A DNA stretch of 64,000 nt from NCBI GenBank assembly GCA_030435675.1, contig CM059624.1, forward strand, positions 6,348,769-6,412,768, read 5' to 3'. Below the pieces are notes generated by a model. That model did not search any database and had not been told where the DNA came from. It saw only the letters and a list, made by a program, of their open reading frames with translations. The position numbers were made by a program, and so were the translations under genes. Of this stretch, positions 51,439 to 63,851 are shown one piece after another. This DNA is from Steinernema hermaphroditum. Its lineage: Eukaryota > Nematoda > Chromadorea > Rhabditida > Steinernematidae. Each line of letters begins with the position of its first letter. Position 1 is the stretch's first letter.

Positions 51439-53101
51439 TTTGATAAAGCTGCAAACATAGATATAGATAGAAGGAGGTGCCGCTGTTGTAGGTGACTCTC
51501 CAGGCTCTGCTAGTGCCCTTTCAGAGAACAAACGATGACGACTATAATTCGTGGCTGTTAGGACGAACTACTCACTAAGTAACACCTCGATCGATATAAG
51601 TAACGTGGAATTTCGCAAGTTCACCGAACAAAGTTGATCCTCCCCAATACAGCCTCTGCTTGGACAGCTGGTTCGAATCAAAGTACCGTAAACGGGAACA
51701 CTCTCCTGGCAGATGTACTTGTGTCAGTTTGACATAAGTATCATGTAGTGCTGTCTTCGTGTCGTTTCGCTCTTCGCAACTGTACTTGTGTCAGTTTGAC
51801 ATAAGTATCAAATGAAAAGCGATGGAAGTGTTTGCGTAAACACTGATAAACAAAAGTGTGCTTTACTCGCAAAGTAAGTATCATTCACGTCGATTCTCAT
51901 AGAAGCATACTCCGCGAGAGGCGCTGGAACTTCTTCGGAGTCAACAAACAAAACGATATAAACAGCATCATGAAACAGCGCTTGTGGATTCTGGCCGCGC
52001 TGAAGGATTTTCAGTGTTTCTATGGCTATGCTGACCTGGCAATTTTGTGATCATGTAGTGCTGTCTTCGTGTCGTTTCGCTCTTCGCAACTTCGTTTGTT
52101 TGTCTTTCCACTTTGCAATCGTTTTTTGAGGGCAAATATCCGACTTCGGTTTTCATCGAATCTCGTTTTTGGGACGAAATGTTGGACAAATGCGATCCTG
52201 AGAACAGATGCGAGTATGTAATTGAAAATTCCAAAATGAAGAAAATTCCACTTTTTCTGCGTCCGAGGAAATGTCCCTCTACGTTGAGAATGAGTCGTCG
52301 TCCCCCACTCAACCGAGGAAACTCTGTACAAACAAATCGAGGGCAAAGGTTGTTCGGAATGCTCGGGAACCTCCGTGGATTAGAGCTGGAAAACGATTGC
52401 AGATCAGCAAACGGACGGTGTACTACGTGCAGCGTACTTTGTTGTCCACCTGCTTTATTGAAAGAGGGTGGAAACTGATCTGCAGAGGGTACGGTATGAG
52501 CTCTCAAAAGTTGGAGAGACTATAGGAAGTACGTGATTGTTTCGTTTTGAGTCCTTCGTCCCACCACTCACAAGATAGAGTCTCCTAGTTTCTGCTCGAA
52601 TGTTCGAATTGAAGTGGACTGTATTGGCATCAAACAGCAAAAAAGGTACCAGGCAGAATTCAGGCCACATAATCAGAGCCGAACTGTCTAGAGCTCGCTA
52701 ACACCAAGAGACGGGAAAGTGAAAAGGACGAGACAAACGCTGGAAACAGAAATCAAATGCTAAACAGATCGGAATCAGACAACGAGCTCAGACTAGCCAT
52801 GATCACCGTCTGTGCCCCGCTCACTTTCAACTCTAAGAAGATTCGAAGCGGTGTGCTCGCTTCTACCGTATGATCTCAAGGAAACCGAAACCGAGTATTC
52901 AGGAAATCTTAAAAAAGAACAGATAGTCCATCATAAGTCCCGCGATTGTTTTTCCCAAGCGGAACCCAGAGTTCGCTCTCCTCTATTTGCCCAACTCCTC
53001 GGCGTCTTTGTTTCGGACGATTTATTTGCGAGTAACTAGCACAAACATTTGTAAAATTAAAAATAGAATCTTAGAGTTTTGGGACGGGGAATCTGCTTCT
53101 A
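51439..53101. other. No confirmed gene; repeats and one long ATG-less frame
   Basis: A plus-strand frame from about 52057 to 52478 is open for some 140 codons with coding-like content. It contains CDPENRCEY and a Cys-rich tail, but an in-frame TAG follows the only upstream ATG. It may be a decayed gene. Confidence 0.35.
51714..52091. repeat. Interspersed short direct repeats
   Basis: A 30-nt unit (TGTACTTGTGTCAGTTTGAC and ten more bases) occurs at 51714-51743 and 51781-51810. A 41-nt unit beginning TCATGTAGTGCTGTC occurs identically at 51741-51781 and 52051-52091. This pattern points to local duplications of about 70 and 310 bp. Confidence 0.8.
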
Positions 53102-53574
53102 TCACTTTCTCTTGCCGTAGTAGTAGTACACGGGGTAGGTCTGCTGCTGGTTGGTGTTTCCACAGCAGTTGTTGTTGAATCCGCTGTAGTAGTAGTTGGT
53201 TCCACTGCCTCCACAACAGTCAGTGGTGGTGGTGTACGTGTTTGTGTACTGGGGATATGTGTAGTAGCTGTTCGTGTTAGAGTACTGAGGGTATGTGTAG
53301 GTCTGGTAGGAGTTGGTAGGGTAGTAGGAGTATGTGTAGCTCGGATAGGTATATCCATTCGTGTTGCTGGGGTAGGTGTAGTAGTAGTAGGTAGTCGTCG
53401 GCGTCTAGAAGAGGTACTGTAGCAAATGAAGGTCGGAGGAGGCCTACGTAGTAGCTCCATTGCGCGTCGGCGGGCGCGAAGACGAGAAGAAGGGCGCAGA
53501 CGAGGACGAGGGAGAGGCTGAAAGGGAAGGTCAGGGGGGCGAGCCCGGGGGACTCACAGCTGGAAGGACTTCAT
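53102..53574 (-). CDS. Secreted Tyr/Thr/Asn-rich peptide precursor
   Basis: Three exons, 53574-53558 (17 nt, MKSFQ plus part of Leu), 53517-53448 and 53404-53102, encode 129 aa. Signal peptide to ADAQ at about residue 25. The mature part repeats TYPQY, YTYPS and TNSYY units, has two CC pairs (DCCGG, NNCCGN), then a Gln-rich stretch, and ends VYYYYGKRK. Exon 1 length, split Leu codon, ADAQ cleavage site and GKR terminus match the three Tyr/Gly-rich genes at 8.9 and 45-46 kb, so this is a fourth, diverged member. Amidated peptide, cuticle component and antimicrobial remain options. Confidence 0.75.
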
Positions 53575-55697
53575 GATGCGAGCTGGAAGGCGAACTGAGG
53601 AATCGGCGCTCTCCGGCGTTCTTAAGGAGTGCCGAACGAGGCGGGCTGGGAAGCCTATTCCGCCTGGGCAAACACGGATTGAGTCACGGAGAAAGCATCC
53701 TCTCTCCAGAGGACTCAAGAGGTCGGAAGATCGTTTTTAGGGCGGCACCGCGGACTCTGGAAGACGCGCCTCGGATCGTGACCCTGGCTTGGACTCAGGG
53801 CGAGGCTCTAAGCTAATGTTTGGGTGAGTGAGAATTCCTGGCGATGAAAAGCGATTGTTTGTCGTTTCACCTGGCGACACAAAGTGCAAATGAAGTGAAA
53901 AGAGGAGTACGCATCCAAGGAGAGAAAGTGGTGACAAACAACTTTTTCTCTAGGATGGCACCGTCGAAAAATCTGCTCGGAGAGCGCTGGAGTGTCCTGG
54001 AATACACTCCATGATTTTTTTCTGTTTGGATTCTACCCTTCTGAGTAAAGAATAGCCACCGGAGTCCAAGATCCATACTATGAGCCACCTTGAGATGAGA
54101 TAGAAATGGGAGCATAATGTGCAGGTGGCGTCCTCTCTCCAGAAAATGGTGACAAACCACTATTTATCAAACAATAACTGACAACGTATTGATATGTAAT
54201 GTTGAGAACGTTATAGTATGACTCCCTGAGGATTCGCCCGCTTGAAAGGTACCCAAAGTGCCGCGTGCCTCTGTTTCAAGAACGCAAAAACTGGTTCAAA
54301 ACAAATGTTTCTTCTCTCTAAAATTCACAAGATATCGAGATAAGAAAGGTCGAGACTCAACCCCTCGAAACCGTCACAATTGAACATCGGTCGAATCTTG
54401 GCAATTTGATATATTCGGACGGAATTAAACGAGTTGTTATCTCCTCAATACGGGCCATTCACGTTCTTACCCTTTAGTTTTTTAAAGCCGTTGAAACATA
54501 ATGGGTTCTTTCATTTGTGTCCCCAGCGATCGGTCGGGTCGTCCACTCGCTCTCTCTCTCTCTGAGGCTGTCTGAGCCGAATGAGTTAAGTGAGCGGTCG
54601 TTCTCGGCCGTCGTTGTTGACGCAATGATCGCCCCGGCTCCCAGAAGGCCTGGAACACCAGGGAGCCGTAGTTCCACCGTCTTGCCAAGATGCTAGTCAC
54701 TGCCGCCCGACTCCACCCGCGCCGCCAGAGAAGTCGAAGTCTCGCTGAAAGTCCGCGCAGCCGGTCTGATGGTTCCCGGTTCGTCTGTTGTGCTCCACCG
54801 ACGCGTTTCATCCGGATGCCGTTCTTCACCCGTGTCTCCCGCGGAAACTGCCGAAGAAGCTCTTCAACTCTGACGTCCGCGCCGCCGCCCGAGCTGAAGA
54901 CAGGTGCGCTGTGCTCCACCGTCACCGGAATCAGCTCTTCGCATCTCTGATCCCCGCGCACACTGATGGGATCGCCGTGTTCTACTCTAATGTGCCGAAG
55001 CCAGAAGAAGACCGGCGACTACGGAGTGACAATGTGTTTCTTGTGCATATACATGACGTCTCGCAAGGCGTAAGCCTTAGATACGAGAAATAAACTCGTG
55101 TAAACTCGAAACATAATGCTGAGAGCGTTATATGTAGTAAGACTACGTGATGAGATTTTTTAGAGAATTCGGAAGGATGCCCTTGCCATGGTTGATTTCT
55201 CACTATCGAAAATCCCGATTTTAAAATCCCGCACCATTTTTGAGCGTTCTATACATTGACTTGGCAATGACGAGGGACGATATAACCCATATTACAAGCA
55301 CCAGTTGTTCGAACAGCCAGCGATAGAATATACCCCTGAATTTTTGAGAAGAAATTGCATTACTTCTGATCCTTTCGGCACCGTTTGTTTTTTCACCAAC
55401 CATGGTCTCGTAGTGAAGTTGTTGTTTATGTTGACATCAGACCGCGTCCAACACAGCGTTACCAACATGAAGTAGCATCTAGTTTTATTTAAGCTGTTCT
55501 CGAGTGTGCTTAATGTGCTTCGATGTGCAACGCGGGTGACATCATGGCGATTGAGAAATCAACTCGAGCAGGTCGACGGGTGATCAGAACACAGTGTGAC
55601 ATCATCTATGAGGTCTCTCGGAACGCTCTGTATGCCCTGTACACCATTACTCGCTTTTCTCTTTTACTTCAGGGGTTAACTACAAACAAGAAAACAA
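53575..55697. other. No gene recognised
   Basis: 2.1 kb without supported exons. It contains a copy of the 38-bp repeat (55062-55099) and a CT-rich run near 54545. GC-rich overlapping frames at 54480-54990 look coding-like in base composition only. Confidence 0.35.
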
Positions 55698-58108
55698 TCA
55701 GGGGTGATGTGGCAGTTGGGCGTATCCCGCACTAGGAACGAACTGACTCCGCGGGTAACCGGGCAGAGGCTTCGGATAGACGTAAGGGAGGAAGGCCTGC
55801 TGGTGCGGAGGAGGTTCGTAGGAGTGGTAGGGGAAGGACTGCGGCGTCGGAGCGTACGTCTGGAAGGAAGAGCCGCCGAGGACGTTGAGGGCGATGGAAT
55901 GAGGGAATCCGTCCGAGGAGATCGTGGGCGCGCTGTCCATCAGGAGGGCGCTGAGACTGTCGCCGTCGGCCTCTAGTTTCGGCTCCGCGAAAGAGCTCTG
56001 GCTCGAGTTGGCGAAGGACTCGCGGCTGCTCTCGTCCTCCACCTCTTCGTGGTCCACTTCTTGTGTTTCGTCGTCGCTGATTGTCACCACGTCACTGAAG
56101 CAAGAAGACGTAGGAAATGGGTATCGTGGGAAAGAACTGCTTTGATCTCGTGATTCTAAGCCCTATTTCCTCAGGAAATAAAAGGAAAACGTACGCATCA
56201 TTGGCTGCCGGGGGTGCCTGAGGAATCCGCCGTTCCATCTCCTTCATCTGCTTGAGGAACGCCCTGATCCAGCGGCAATTGGTCGTGCTGTGGTCTTTGG
56301 ACTCGGTGGCCATCTCGTCAAGTGTTTTCTGGAACATCACGGGCTCCTGGAAACGCGCCCCTATCGCTTCGTGTTTCAAAAGTGAACCCTGGATGGACTG
56401 AAAGGAAAGAGGTCTTTCGATCTCGGACTCTTCTCCTACATCTCTGACGCGACGCATCTTGGCGACGAAGGAGTCCATCGACTCGTCGAGATCGGACAGT
56501 TTCCGACGCGTCCACTCGACTTCATTGTTGATCTTCGCCCTCCGCTTCCTCTTGTCTTCCTCGGTCGCCTTCTGGAGCTCCTTGACGTCGTGCGCCTTGT
56601 GCGAGACGAGACCACACGCACCGCAAATCAGGTTCTGTAAGAGGGGCTCGGTTCTCTGTTGAGGACACCCTGGGGTTACAGAGATCTCGTCTTGCTGGTT
56701 GGGGCTCTGGAAGCGACACGTGTCGCAGTAGAAGAAGCGGCTCGTGGTGTCCATGTTGGAGCCACACTCCGTGCACTTGATGCTCTTCATGGCCAGCATC
56801 TGCTTGTATATGTCCGTCGCTTCTGCAATGGAGAAGTTGTGCGAGAGGGTCCAAAGATCGACGACGCTTTCGTTCTATTTCGTAAGGAAGTTGTTTAGAT
56901 TTTCCCTCCATAAAAGTATTTACAAACAAGCGTGGCTTTGCACTAAAAACAGTGACTCTCAAGGTGGCACAAACAACCCTTGTTGTTTATTGATACCACT
57001 TTCCTTTCCCACAATCTTTATTTACGAGGCATTCGAGCAAACACTCCCATAGTTTTTGTATCCTGGGTGAACCTCGGATCAAATTCGATCGGGAACGTCC
57101 CATGTTTGTAACGAAATCTTCAACTCAATCTGAGACGGACACTAAACGAGGTTCTCTCGTGAGAAAACGGTCCGAATTTGCAGATTGCTATCAGTTGGTT
57201 CCGTTCTAACTTCCTGTCTCAGCCAAAGATAGTGTCCTCCAGTGCAAACGTCCTTTGATTCATAAGTGCAGCAAGGAAAGGAACACCTTCCCCGAAATAA
57301 ACCCAAAAACCTGGTCATACTTAGTCATAGTCAGAACACCTGCGCCACTTGCCTCACGATGACTAAACGGGTGACTCACCGGTTCCCGAACTTCATCGCC
57401 TGGTGCCGCAAACAAACAATTTTTCGTTTTATTTCCAAAGTTATGGTGTTTACAAGCGATCCTCTTTTGTTCAGTAAACTCTAGGTCCTTCGATCGGCAC
57501 CAAAGAGACAGATAAAGAACCTACAAATTTATCAGCATTTTTCTGCTTTGGCCCCTTGTGTAGTTTTGGTTTCGACTCACTGAATGATCATTCATTACTG
57601 TTTTTTTCTTCTTAGGAAAACTGAAAGAGAAACAAAGGGCGATTTTAATGGCTGTTTCCACTGATGCAAAGGCTAAGAAAGACTAGAATTCGACTCAAAT
57701 AATTTATTATTTTTAAAGCCCTGCCTCCTTATCTTTATCTTAAATGTGAGAATAGTGAATAAACCTTTATGGCCGTTGCGTTTCTCCCTATGTGACCCCT
57801 TCCCTGAGAGCCCACAAGAACCCCCACTCGAGTCCAAGTGCACTCCATCCAAATTTTGCGGCGCAATTACCTTTGACGACGTAGTTAACGTTCATGGAGA
57901 TGTCCTGGACTCGGGAGGGCGCGCGGCAGAGAGCGCAGTCGATCAGCTGATTGCCGCGGAAGTCGCGCTTCTTGTGGTGGTTGATGAGCGTCTTGAGGCA
58001 CTCGCGGCAGTACGTGTGGCCGCAGGTCATCTGAACGGGCTCCACGAACACGTTGAAGCAGATGGGGCAGTTGAGCGTGCGCTCGTGGCGCGCCTTGATT
58101 TCCTCCAT
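55698..58108 (-). CDS. TRIM-like RING / B-box / coiled-coil protein A
   Basis: Five exons, 58108-57871, 56822-56680, 56634-56440, 56397-56195 and 56094-55698, encode 391 aa. The RING finger (residues about 14-65) reads CPICFNVFVEPVQMTCGHTY and ends CALC. The B-box-like zinc site is split by an intron: CTECGSNMD, FYCDTC, then ICGACGLVSHKAHDV. A basic coiled-coil region follows (EEDKRKRRAKINNEVEW). The C-terminal 130 residues are acidic and Ser-rich, then Pro/Tyr-rich, ending YAQLPHHP. There is no NHL or SPRY domain. It is predicted to be an E3 ubiquitin ligase. The ATG lies 28 nt after a TTGCAG site. Introns 2 and 3 (45 and 42 nt) contain no in-frame stop, so retained-intron isoforms are possible. 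Intron 1 is 1,048 nt. Confidence 0.85.
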
Positions 58109-60660
58109 GTCGACCGGGCGGCGAAGACGTCCGATCTGCAATGGACCGACGGACAGTGTTGGGCAATGCAAACAGCGCACGCCTAACACACGGGCGCGTC
58201 CGCCGCGGCGGCGCCTCGATTATGACTCGTTTAGCGCAAATATGTATGTGAAACTGAAAATTGGCACCGGAGAATCACCGGCTCGGCGATAAGGGCCACG
58301 ACAAACACGCAAAATCAGCTGGCGCCGCGTTACTAAAGACTCCGTTTTTGGTAACAACGGAGCCGTCGAGGGCCTCGAAGGGGTCCCGTGGATGACTCTT
58401 AGAATAATCAAATCGTTTCTGCAGAGATTCTGCGTCGAGGGGACGTCGTTCGAGAGGATCCGGGAGCTTCGCACCTCTCGAAGGGAGAGGGCGCAGAACT
58501 AAAGCCGAGAGGAGACGCGGCGGAGTCGAGTAATTCGCACGGAGTGCACTCTTAAAACCAGACATTTGATCATTTCGCCCCGATCGCTCGACTAGTCATT
58601 TGATCGCAGCGCGTGCTTCCAGAAGGCGCCCTGGAGGCGAGCCACGTGGGGAGGCATCGGGCCCTGGAGGACGAAGATCGCAGCTGCGTCCCTAGGTGGA
58701 GTGGAAGAAGTACTGAATGGGAAGGAACGGAGACCGACGCCGATGGAACGGTCGCCGCGACGACGACGACGATAAGAGCGCCGACGGACAGGGCATTTAA
58801 AGGGATTCACAGAAAACAGATCAGATGGCGACTTAACATTCCCTTTTAGTCGCCGCTTTGAACTCCGACGAAGCTAAACCAGTTGATCACAGAACCAGGG
58901 ATGACAGGGAAGCAGAGGCGCTCGTCTAAGGGCACTTGAACCTTTCGCGTCATAAAAAGGGGATAAGTACGGTCATTAGTCCTGAGGAATATCGACGGGA
59001 TTATGGGAACTTCTTGTACCGTCACTCGAGGATCGGCGTAGAGGTGCGACCACGAAGTAGCGCCGCTCCGATTAGCGCGGAGGACGCTAAAGGTGTATCG
59101 AAAACGTTCGCCACTTGACTCTTTCGAGAATTGAGCACTTTGGTGCTGAGAACATAAATTGCGCCAACGTCATAAAGAATCAGAATTACGGTCATTAGCT
59201 CGGAAGAAAGGAAGTGACACTGCGGGAAGTCACGCGCCAAGCAACCCCTGGATACGATAGAATCTCGAAGATTCCATTAGAACGCAAGTGGCAGCCATAC
59301 TCAAAATTCCATTTTGCGCGAAAACGCCGACGTTGTTGAGATATTAATCAAAAGATGAAAGTGAATTATGGATGCGTATGAAACATTAGTATGGACATGA
59401 ATAATTGAAATTTCCCGAAACCAGTTGTATGCTAATTTATGACTAAGGCATTCAGCGTGAATCCGTCTTCTACATCGAAGTGGGAGAAGAGGGTAATTAC
59501 GATAATTGCCCTTAATACTCAAACGGGCTTAGTGAACCTTGTGACGACCTGGCGACCACTCACTGTCCGCGCAAAAGACTCACTTTGCACACGATTTACG
59601 GAGGGAGAACATGTCATGCACCACAATACGAGACTAGAAGAAGGAAGTCAGATGACGACAACCACATTGTAGACGTCTGTGGGGTCTAGACCGGTCCTTA
59701 TCAGGCGACAGAGGACATCGTGGGCGAAAAGACGTCTAAAATTTGTCTCGCAGGCCCGTTTGCAAACTTCCCAAAGCGTCTATGTGCCAAACACGGGAAC
59801 GTTTCACGCTAAATGAGCGCGCCTCGCGGTCCCCCGAAGGAATCTGCCGAAATCGAATTCGAATTAGGAGTGACGTCAGAAGTTCAGGGCCCCGTTCGGT
59901 GGCGGCGGAACTCGTCGCCCGCTCGTAAACGTGTCCACTAAGACGACATTTTACCCGAAATAAATAGTGATGCCCAGACGTCGCGAGAAGCAACTCCGCG
60001 TCGGCCGCCGAAGGGGCGCGTCTCTTCGACCCATCGGGCGAGCCGTCCTGACGCCCTAATTATGGAGTGGCGAAGCCAGATTATAAGGCATTCCCGATGC
60101 GGAAGAGAAGAGGCTCTGACCTTGTCGGCGGAGGCAGAGTCTTTGAGCCAACAACGCTGTGGGAACTGCGTGAGCCACAGGTGCGAAGCATCAAAGAAAC
60201 CGAAATTCGTCTCCATCACAAGAGATTGGGAATGAGGCTAGATGGGGAAGCCATAATTCCGCCGGGGCCCAAATGGTGGGGCGAATAGTAGTCATCGAGA
60301 TCCGAGATTAGGACGGCGATAAAGCGTTGAAACGGACGGACAAGGAGGCGAACCTGCACAGCGGGCGGTGAATCAACAGAATTGATAAACAAACGACGCG
60401 CGATCGGCCTCGCCCGTCGGCTGATCGGCGGCCAGCCACCACGACGGCCTTCTTCTTCCGTTCGCGCCGTCCCCGCCACTCAACCTCGCCGTACATCGAT
60501 TCACAAAATGCAAATCGTCGTCACAATTGAGCGCTCGAATGACCCTCCGAGGCTCTCCGGAGAGCAATCTGCGCGAGAACGTTCCACTTCGACGCACGCC
60601 GCGTACGACCGTTTTATGTCCCACATCGGAAAATACGAAGAAAGCCAGGAATGTACACAG
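58109..60660. other. Region between two TRIM paralogues, no gene confirmed
   Basis: 2.5 kb of mixed composition. A minus-strand block around 58592-58690 (PPHVARLQGAFWKHALRS) follows a CACCTAG acceptor-like site but has no start exon. Open frames at 59938-60219 and 60382-60640 have no support. Confidence 0.35.
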
Positions 60661-62180
60661 CTAGAGGTCCTCCTCATTCGGGGTGGGCAGGTCTTCCGGA
60701 GGCGTCGGCACCTCCCGCTCCGAAGTCTGCGCCTTTCCGGGGATTCGCCGGTGGGCCGTTTTCTTGCGACGGCCGGGCGTCGTGGGACTTTCCAATGGCG
60801 ACACGTTTCGTGGGACGTTTGCGGAGCCAGGGTTCGCTCTGGAAAGTAAATAATTGACTCGGAATAGCTGAAGTCGTCAGTGTTGCTGAGAAAAACGTTC
60901 GGTTTTGCTGGTCATGTACGCCGTAGTGGCCTCATTTTGGAATAGGAACAGAACAGTTTTTGAGTTGGATTCACGTTGGAGAATGGAAAATATGATTCTT
61001 TAAATATGATCTCTCAAAAGGGAATAAAACAATGGGAAGATCATAATCAGTAATAAACCCAGTTAATGCTCTAAAGTACTTTTGTTCTTTGGACAGAGAG
61101 GAACTTACTGGACAGGGTGCTGAGCGTCGCTGGAGTCGAGTTCGCCAAAGACCTTCATCAGCTCCAAAGAGTTCCTATTCAGCGCTTCGCTAATCTGTTC
61201 CAGCAAATTATTCGACTCTTTCATAGCCTGAAAGGACCTTTTCTTGAAAGATAAGAAGGAATTCAAAACGAACGCTTTGGAGAGCGCTACTTCGATTTTC
61301 GATCTGTTGCCTGATTCCGTTGTATCTCAGTTTTAGGATGATGTCGACGTTCAGGAGGCTATTGTACTCCTCGAATTTGCGATCCAGTTGCCTTTCCAAG
61401 CTCTGAAAACAGGACATGTTGGCTTTTCGTCTCTCACTTTTGTGACAAAGGGCGACAGAAGAGGTTCGTCGTACCATCGTGAGATTTTTTATCTGCTTCA
61501 CGACATTGTTCGCTTGTTGTCGGTGTTCTAACAACTCGTTTTGACACTGAGCCTTGTGCAATCGGAGCTCCTGGAGCGCCGCCTGTTGGTCCTCATCGAC
61601 GGCCAGCTGAGCCCTTCCGACTTTGTGGTCCTCGTGATAGATGAGTCCACACTCGGCGCAGATCAGATTCTAAAGTGCCCGACTGTAACTAGCCTGCGTC
61701 AGGGTGAACTCACACTGCGCTCGCAGGTGAGACAAACGAACGCCTTCTCGGCCTTCACCTTCTCTCGACACATGGAACACGTGAAGACCGAGGGATTCTC
61801 CGAGAGGACGCTCAGGCGGTCGCCGCCGTCAAGGCTGACCTGCTTCTTGAACTGCTCGATGACCCCTAGAAGCGTGCTTACTGGGCATCAGCTGGCCGGA
61901 GGATTCTACCTTTTAGGGCGAAGCACTCGACGGCGCCCGTCCGGGGAACGGTGGAGTGGGCACGGCACTCGGGGCATCTGACGAAGACGAGTCCGTCTTC
62001 CGTTCGACCGGAGGAGACCTCGACGAGGCGCTCGTGACAGCCCCGGCAGACGACGTGACCACATCCCAGCTGGACAGGGCGCTCGAAGATCTCGTGGCAG
62101 ATGGGACATTTCACAGAGTCCGGGTTGATCCGACACAACGATCCAGAAGAAGAGGTCGAGGGGACCCCGACGGGCGCCAT
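60661..62180 (-). CDS. TRIM-like RING / B-box / coiled-coil protein B
   Basis: Six exons, 62180-61910, 61865-61714, 61669-61475, 61402-61274, 61227-61109 and 60838-60661, encode 347 aa. The RING begins at Cys25 (CPICHEIFERPVQLGCGHVV) and ends CPEC. A B-box-like zinc site (CSMC, CLTC, ICAECGLIYHEDH) is split by an intron at the same place as in protein A. Long helical, Gln/Glu/Lys-rich coiled coil follows (QAALQELRLHKAQ, ENRSSALQS). The tail is Pro/Lys-rich and ends PTPNEEDL. The order and intron position show that A and B are tandem paralogues in the same orientation. It is predicted to be an E3 ligase. The exon 4 donor (GTTCGT) is weak. Confidence 0.82.
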
Positions 62181-62815
62181 TTAGGCCAAAAAGGAAGGGC
62201 AGTGATTGTGGATTCAGAAGAGACGGTAGAAGAGAATAGAATTTGGGAGCGCCGTTAGCGAAGACCACACGCGTCGTCTTGGCGGGAGAATGGCTCACCG
62301 GACGGAATGACCAACGCAGCCAATACAAACGGCTGCGGAAGCACGATTACTGTAGCTGTGACTTGTCCGACATGATAATATATCGATTTGGGAAACTGAA
62401 TTATTCACAAATCTGACTTATTGCCAACTGCGTTTGGAACTCTATCAAAACCCTCCTTCACCCTTCATCCAATTACAGTAATACATGATGTCATGTGTAC
62501 CTAAACTAAGTTCCATCCTGTGTTCGTTCCATTAGCTGTACAACCTACCGATCTAACGATAGATACCAAAGAGAAATGTTGCCCTGAACACAAAGACGTC
62601 TAAAGCAGACAGTGATCTGGTGGAGTCTGGCTGTTTAAACGGCTCTCGCAACGGTCACCATGCTCGCAACAAGCGATGCTACGGTGTTTTTCGAAAGTGA
62701 TCATAAATTCGGCTTTGAGGTGCGGAGCCGTTTCGTTCCGAGCCGGGCTTAGAATCTCCACTCGCTGTGGTGATCGCGAACGCGTTTTTAGGACACTCAC
62801 TGAAGCATTGCCAGC
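62181..62815. other. Intergenic, no gene seen
   Basis: A divergent 5' region between TRIM B and the Pro/Tyr-rich gene. No coding signal. Confidence 0.45.
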
Positions 62816-63785
62816 ATGACCGAATCTCAGGTTAAAGTTTTTCCTCTAGTTCTTCGTTTACCTGATTTCCTTATCTCCATGTTGGCGAATAGCTGCGATC
62901 GTTCGCTGCACTCATTCTAACCATTCACTTCTTTAGGCGTCGACCTCACAACTGCTCGAGCAGCTCGACAAGACCTATGCCGCCGAAAAGGCCAAATTCG
63001 ATCAGTGGAAGACTGAGAGCATGTAAGTTTTATCTGTTTGCTGGTTTCCAGTGCGGAACCCAATGCCAAATTGTAATCCTTTTTTATGCTCATCGATTTC
63101 AGCAAACGTGCTGGCACCGATGCTTACAACGAGTACGTGCAGAACTTCCAAAAATGGGAATCGGACGTGCTTGAACGACGCGCTCAACTTATCAGCTCAT
63201 CGGCTGCCTCCAGCTCCGTCGCTGATGTGGACTATCAATTACGTAGGAGGCGCACTGTTATTCCATTCTCATCCAATCCCGTTTTAGATCAAATTCTGAA
63301 CAATATTTCTCCCACTGACTTTGTGATTGCCATGTTTACCGCCGCCAACAAAGACCCGAAATTCGCCGAAGCCGTCTTTAGTGCCGTACCACAGGCTTCT
63401 GCGCAACCAGCCGTTCACCACCCCTATGGAAGCCCAGCAGCTGCCTATCCTCAGCCCAGCGTGCATCACTATCCCGCTCAATACAGCTCTCCGGCGGTGA
63501 CTTCGTACGGAATCGCTCCTGTGTCATACCAGCAAACGCCTCCTACGTACGGCACAAACGGTGAGTGGCGGTCAACTTCAAGCAGTTCTGATGCTTTTTG
63601 TTTCAGCTTACTCTACTAATTACACTCCTCCCGTGACGGTGCCTCCGACCGCAGTCACATCTGCTCCCAGTGTAGCGCAGGAGGCCTGGGCCAACGCAGC
63701 TCTGAAGTCCTACCGTCCGCCGTCGCCGGTCCGCGACTACCGCAAGATGACGCAGCTCCCGTTTAGTGACTTCAGCCAAACCTGA
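62816..63785 (+). CDS. Pro/Tyr/Ser-rich protein with N-terminal helical segment
   Basis: Four exons, 62816-62830 (MTESQ), 62937-63022, 63103-63560 and 63607-63785, encode 245 aa. An amphipathic Lys/Glu-rich N-terminal region (LLEQLDKTYAAEKAKFDQW and DAYNEYVQNFQKWESDVLERR) looks helical. The middle contains LDQILNNISPTDFVIAMF. The second half is low-complexity Pro/Tyr/Ala/Gln (SYQQTPPTYG), and the protein ends with KMTQLPFSDFSQT. There is no signal peptide. It resembles RNA-processing or condensate-forming proteins in composition only; the family is not recognised. The ATG follows an ATTGCCAG acceptor-like site by one base. Confidence 0.7.
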
Positions 63786-63851
63786 GAAGCCTTGCCCTGT
63801 TACCTCTCCGAGTTGTTATTTCCGAATGTTTATATTCTTCACATTTCATAA

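Noticed and set aside
54482..54961. 159-codon Arg-rich minus-strand frame
   Set aside because: GC-rich sequence is open in several frames. None has a start and splice context or a family match.
58592..58810. 72-codon Arg-rich minus-strand frame resembling a protamine
   Set aside because: The Arg run comes from a CGT trinucleotide repeat and the frame has no ATG. Only the distal part looks coding, and no joinable first exon was found.
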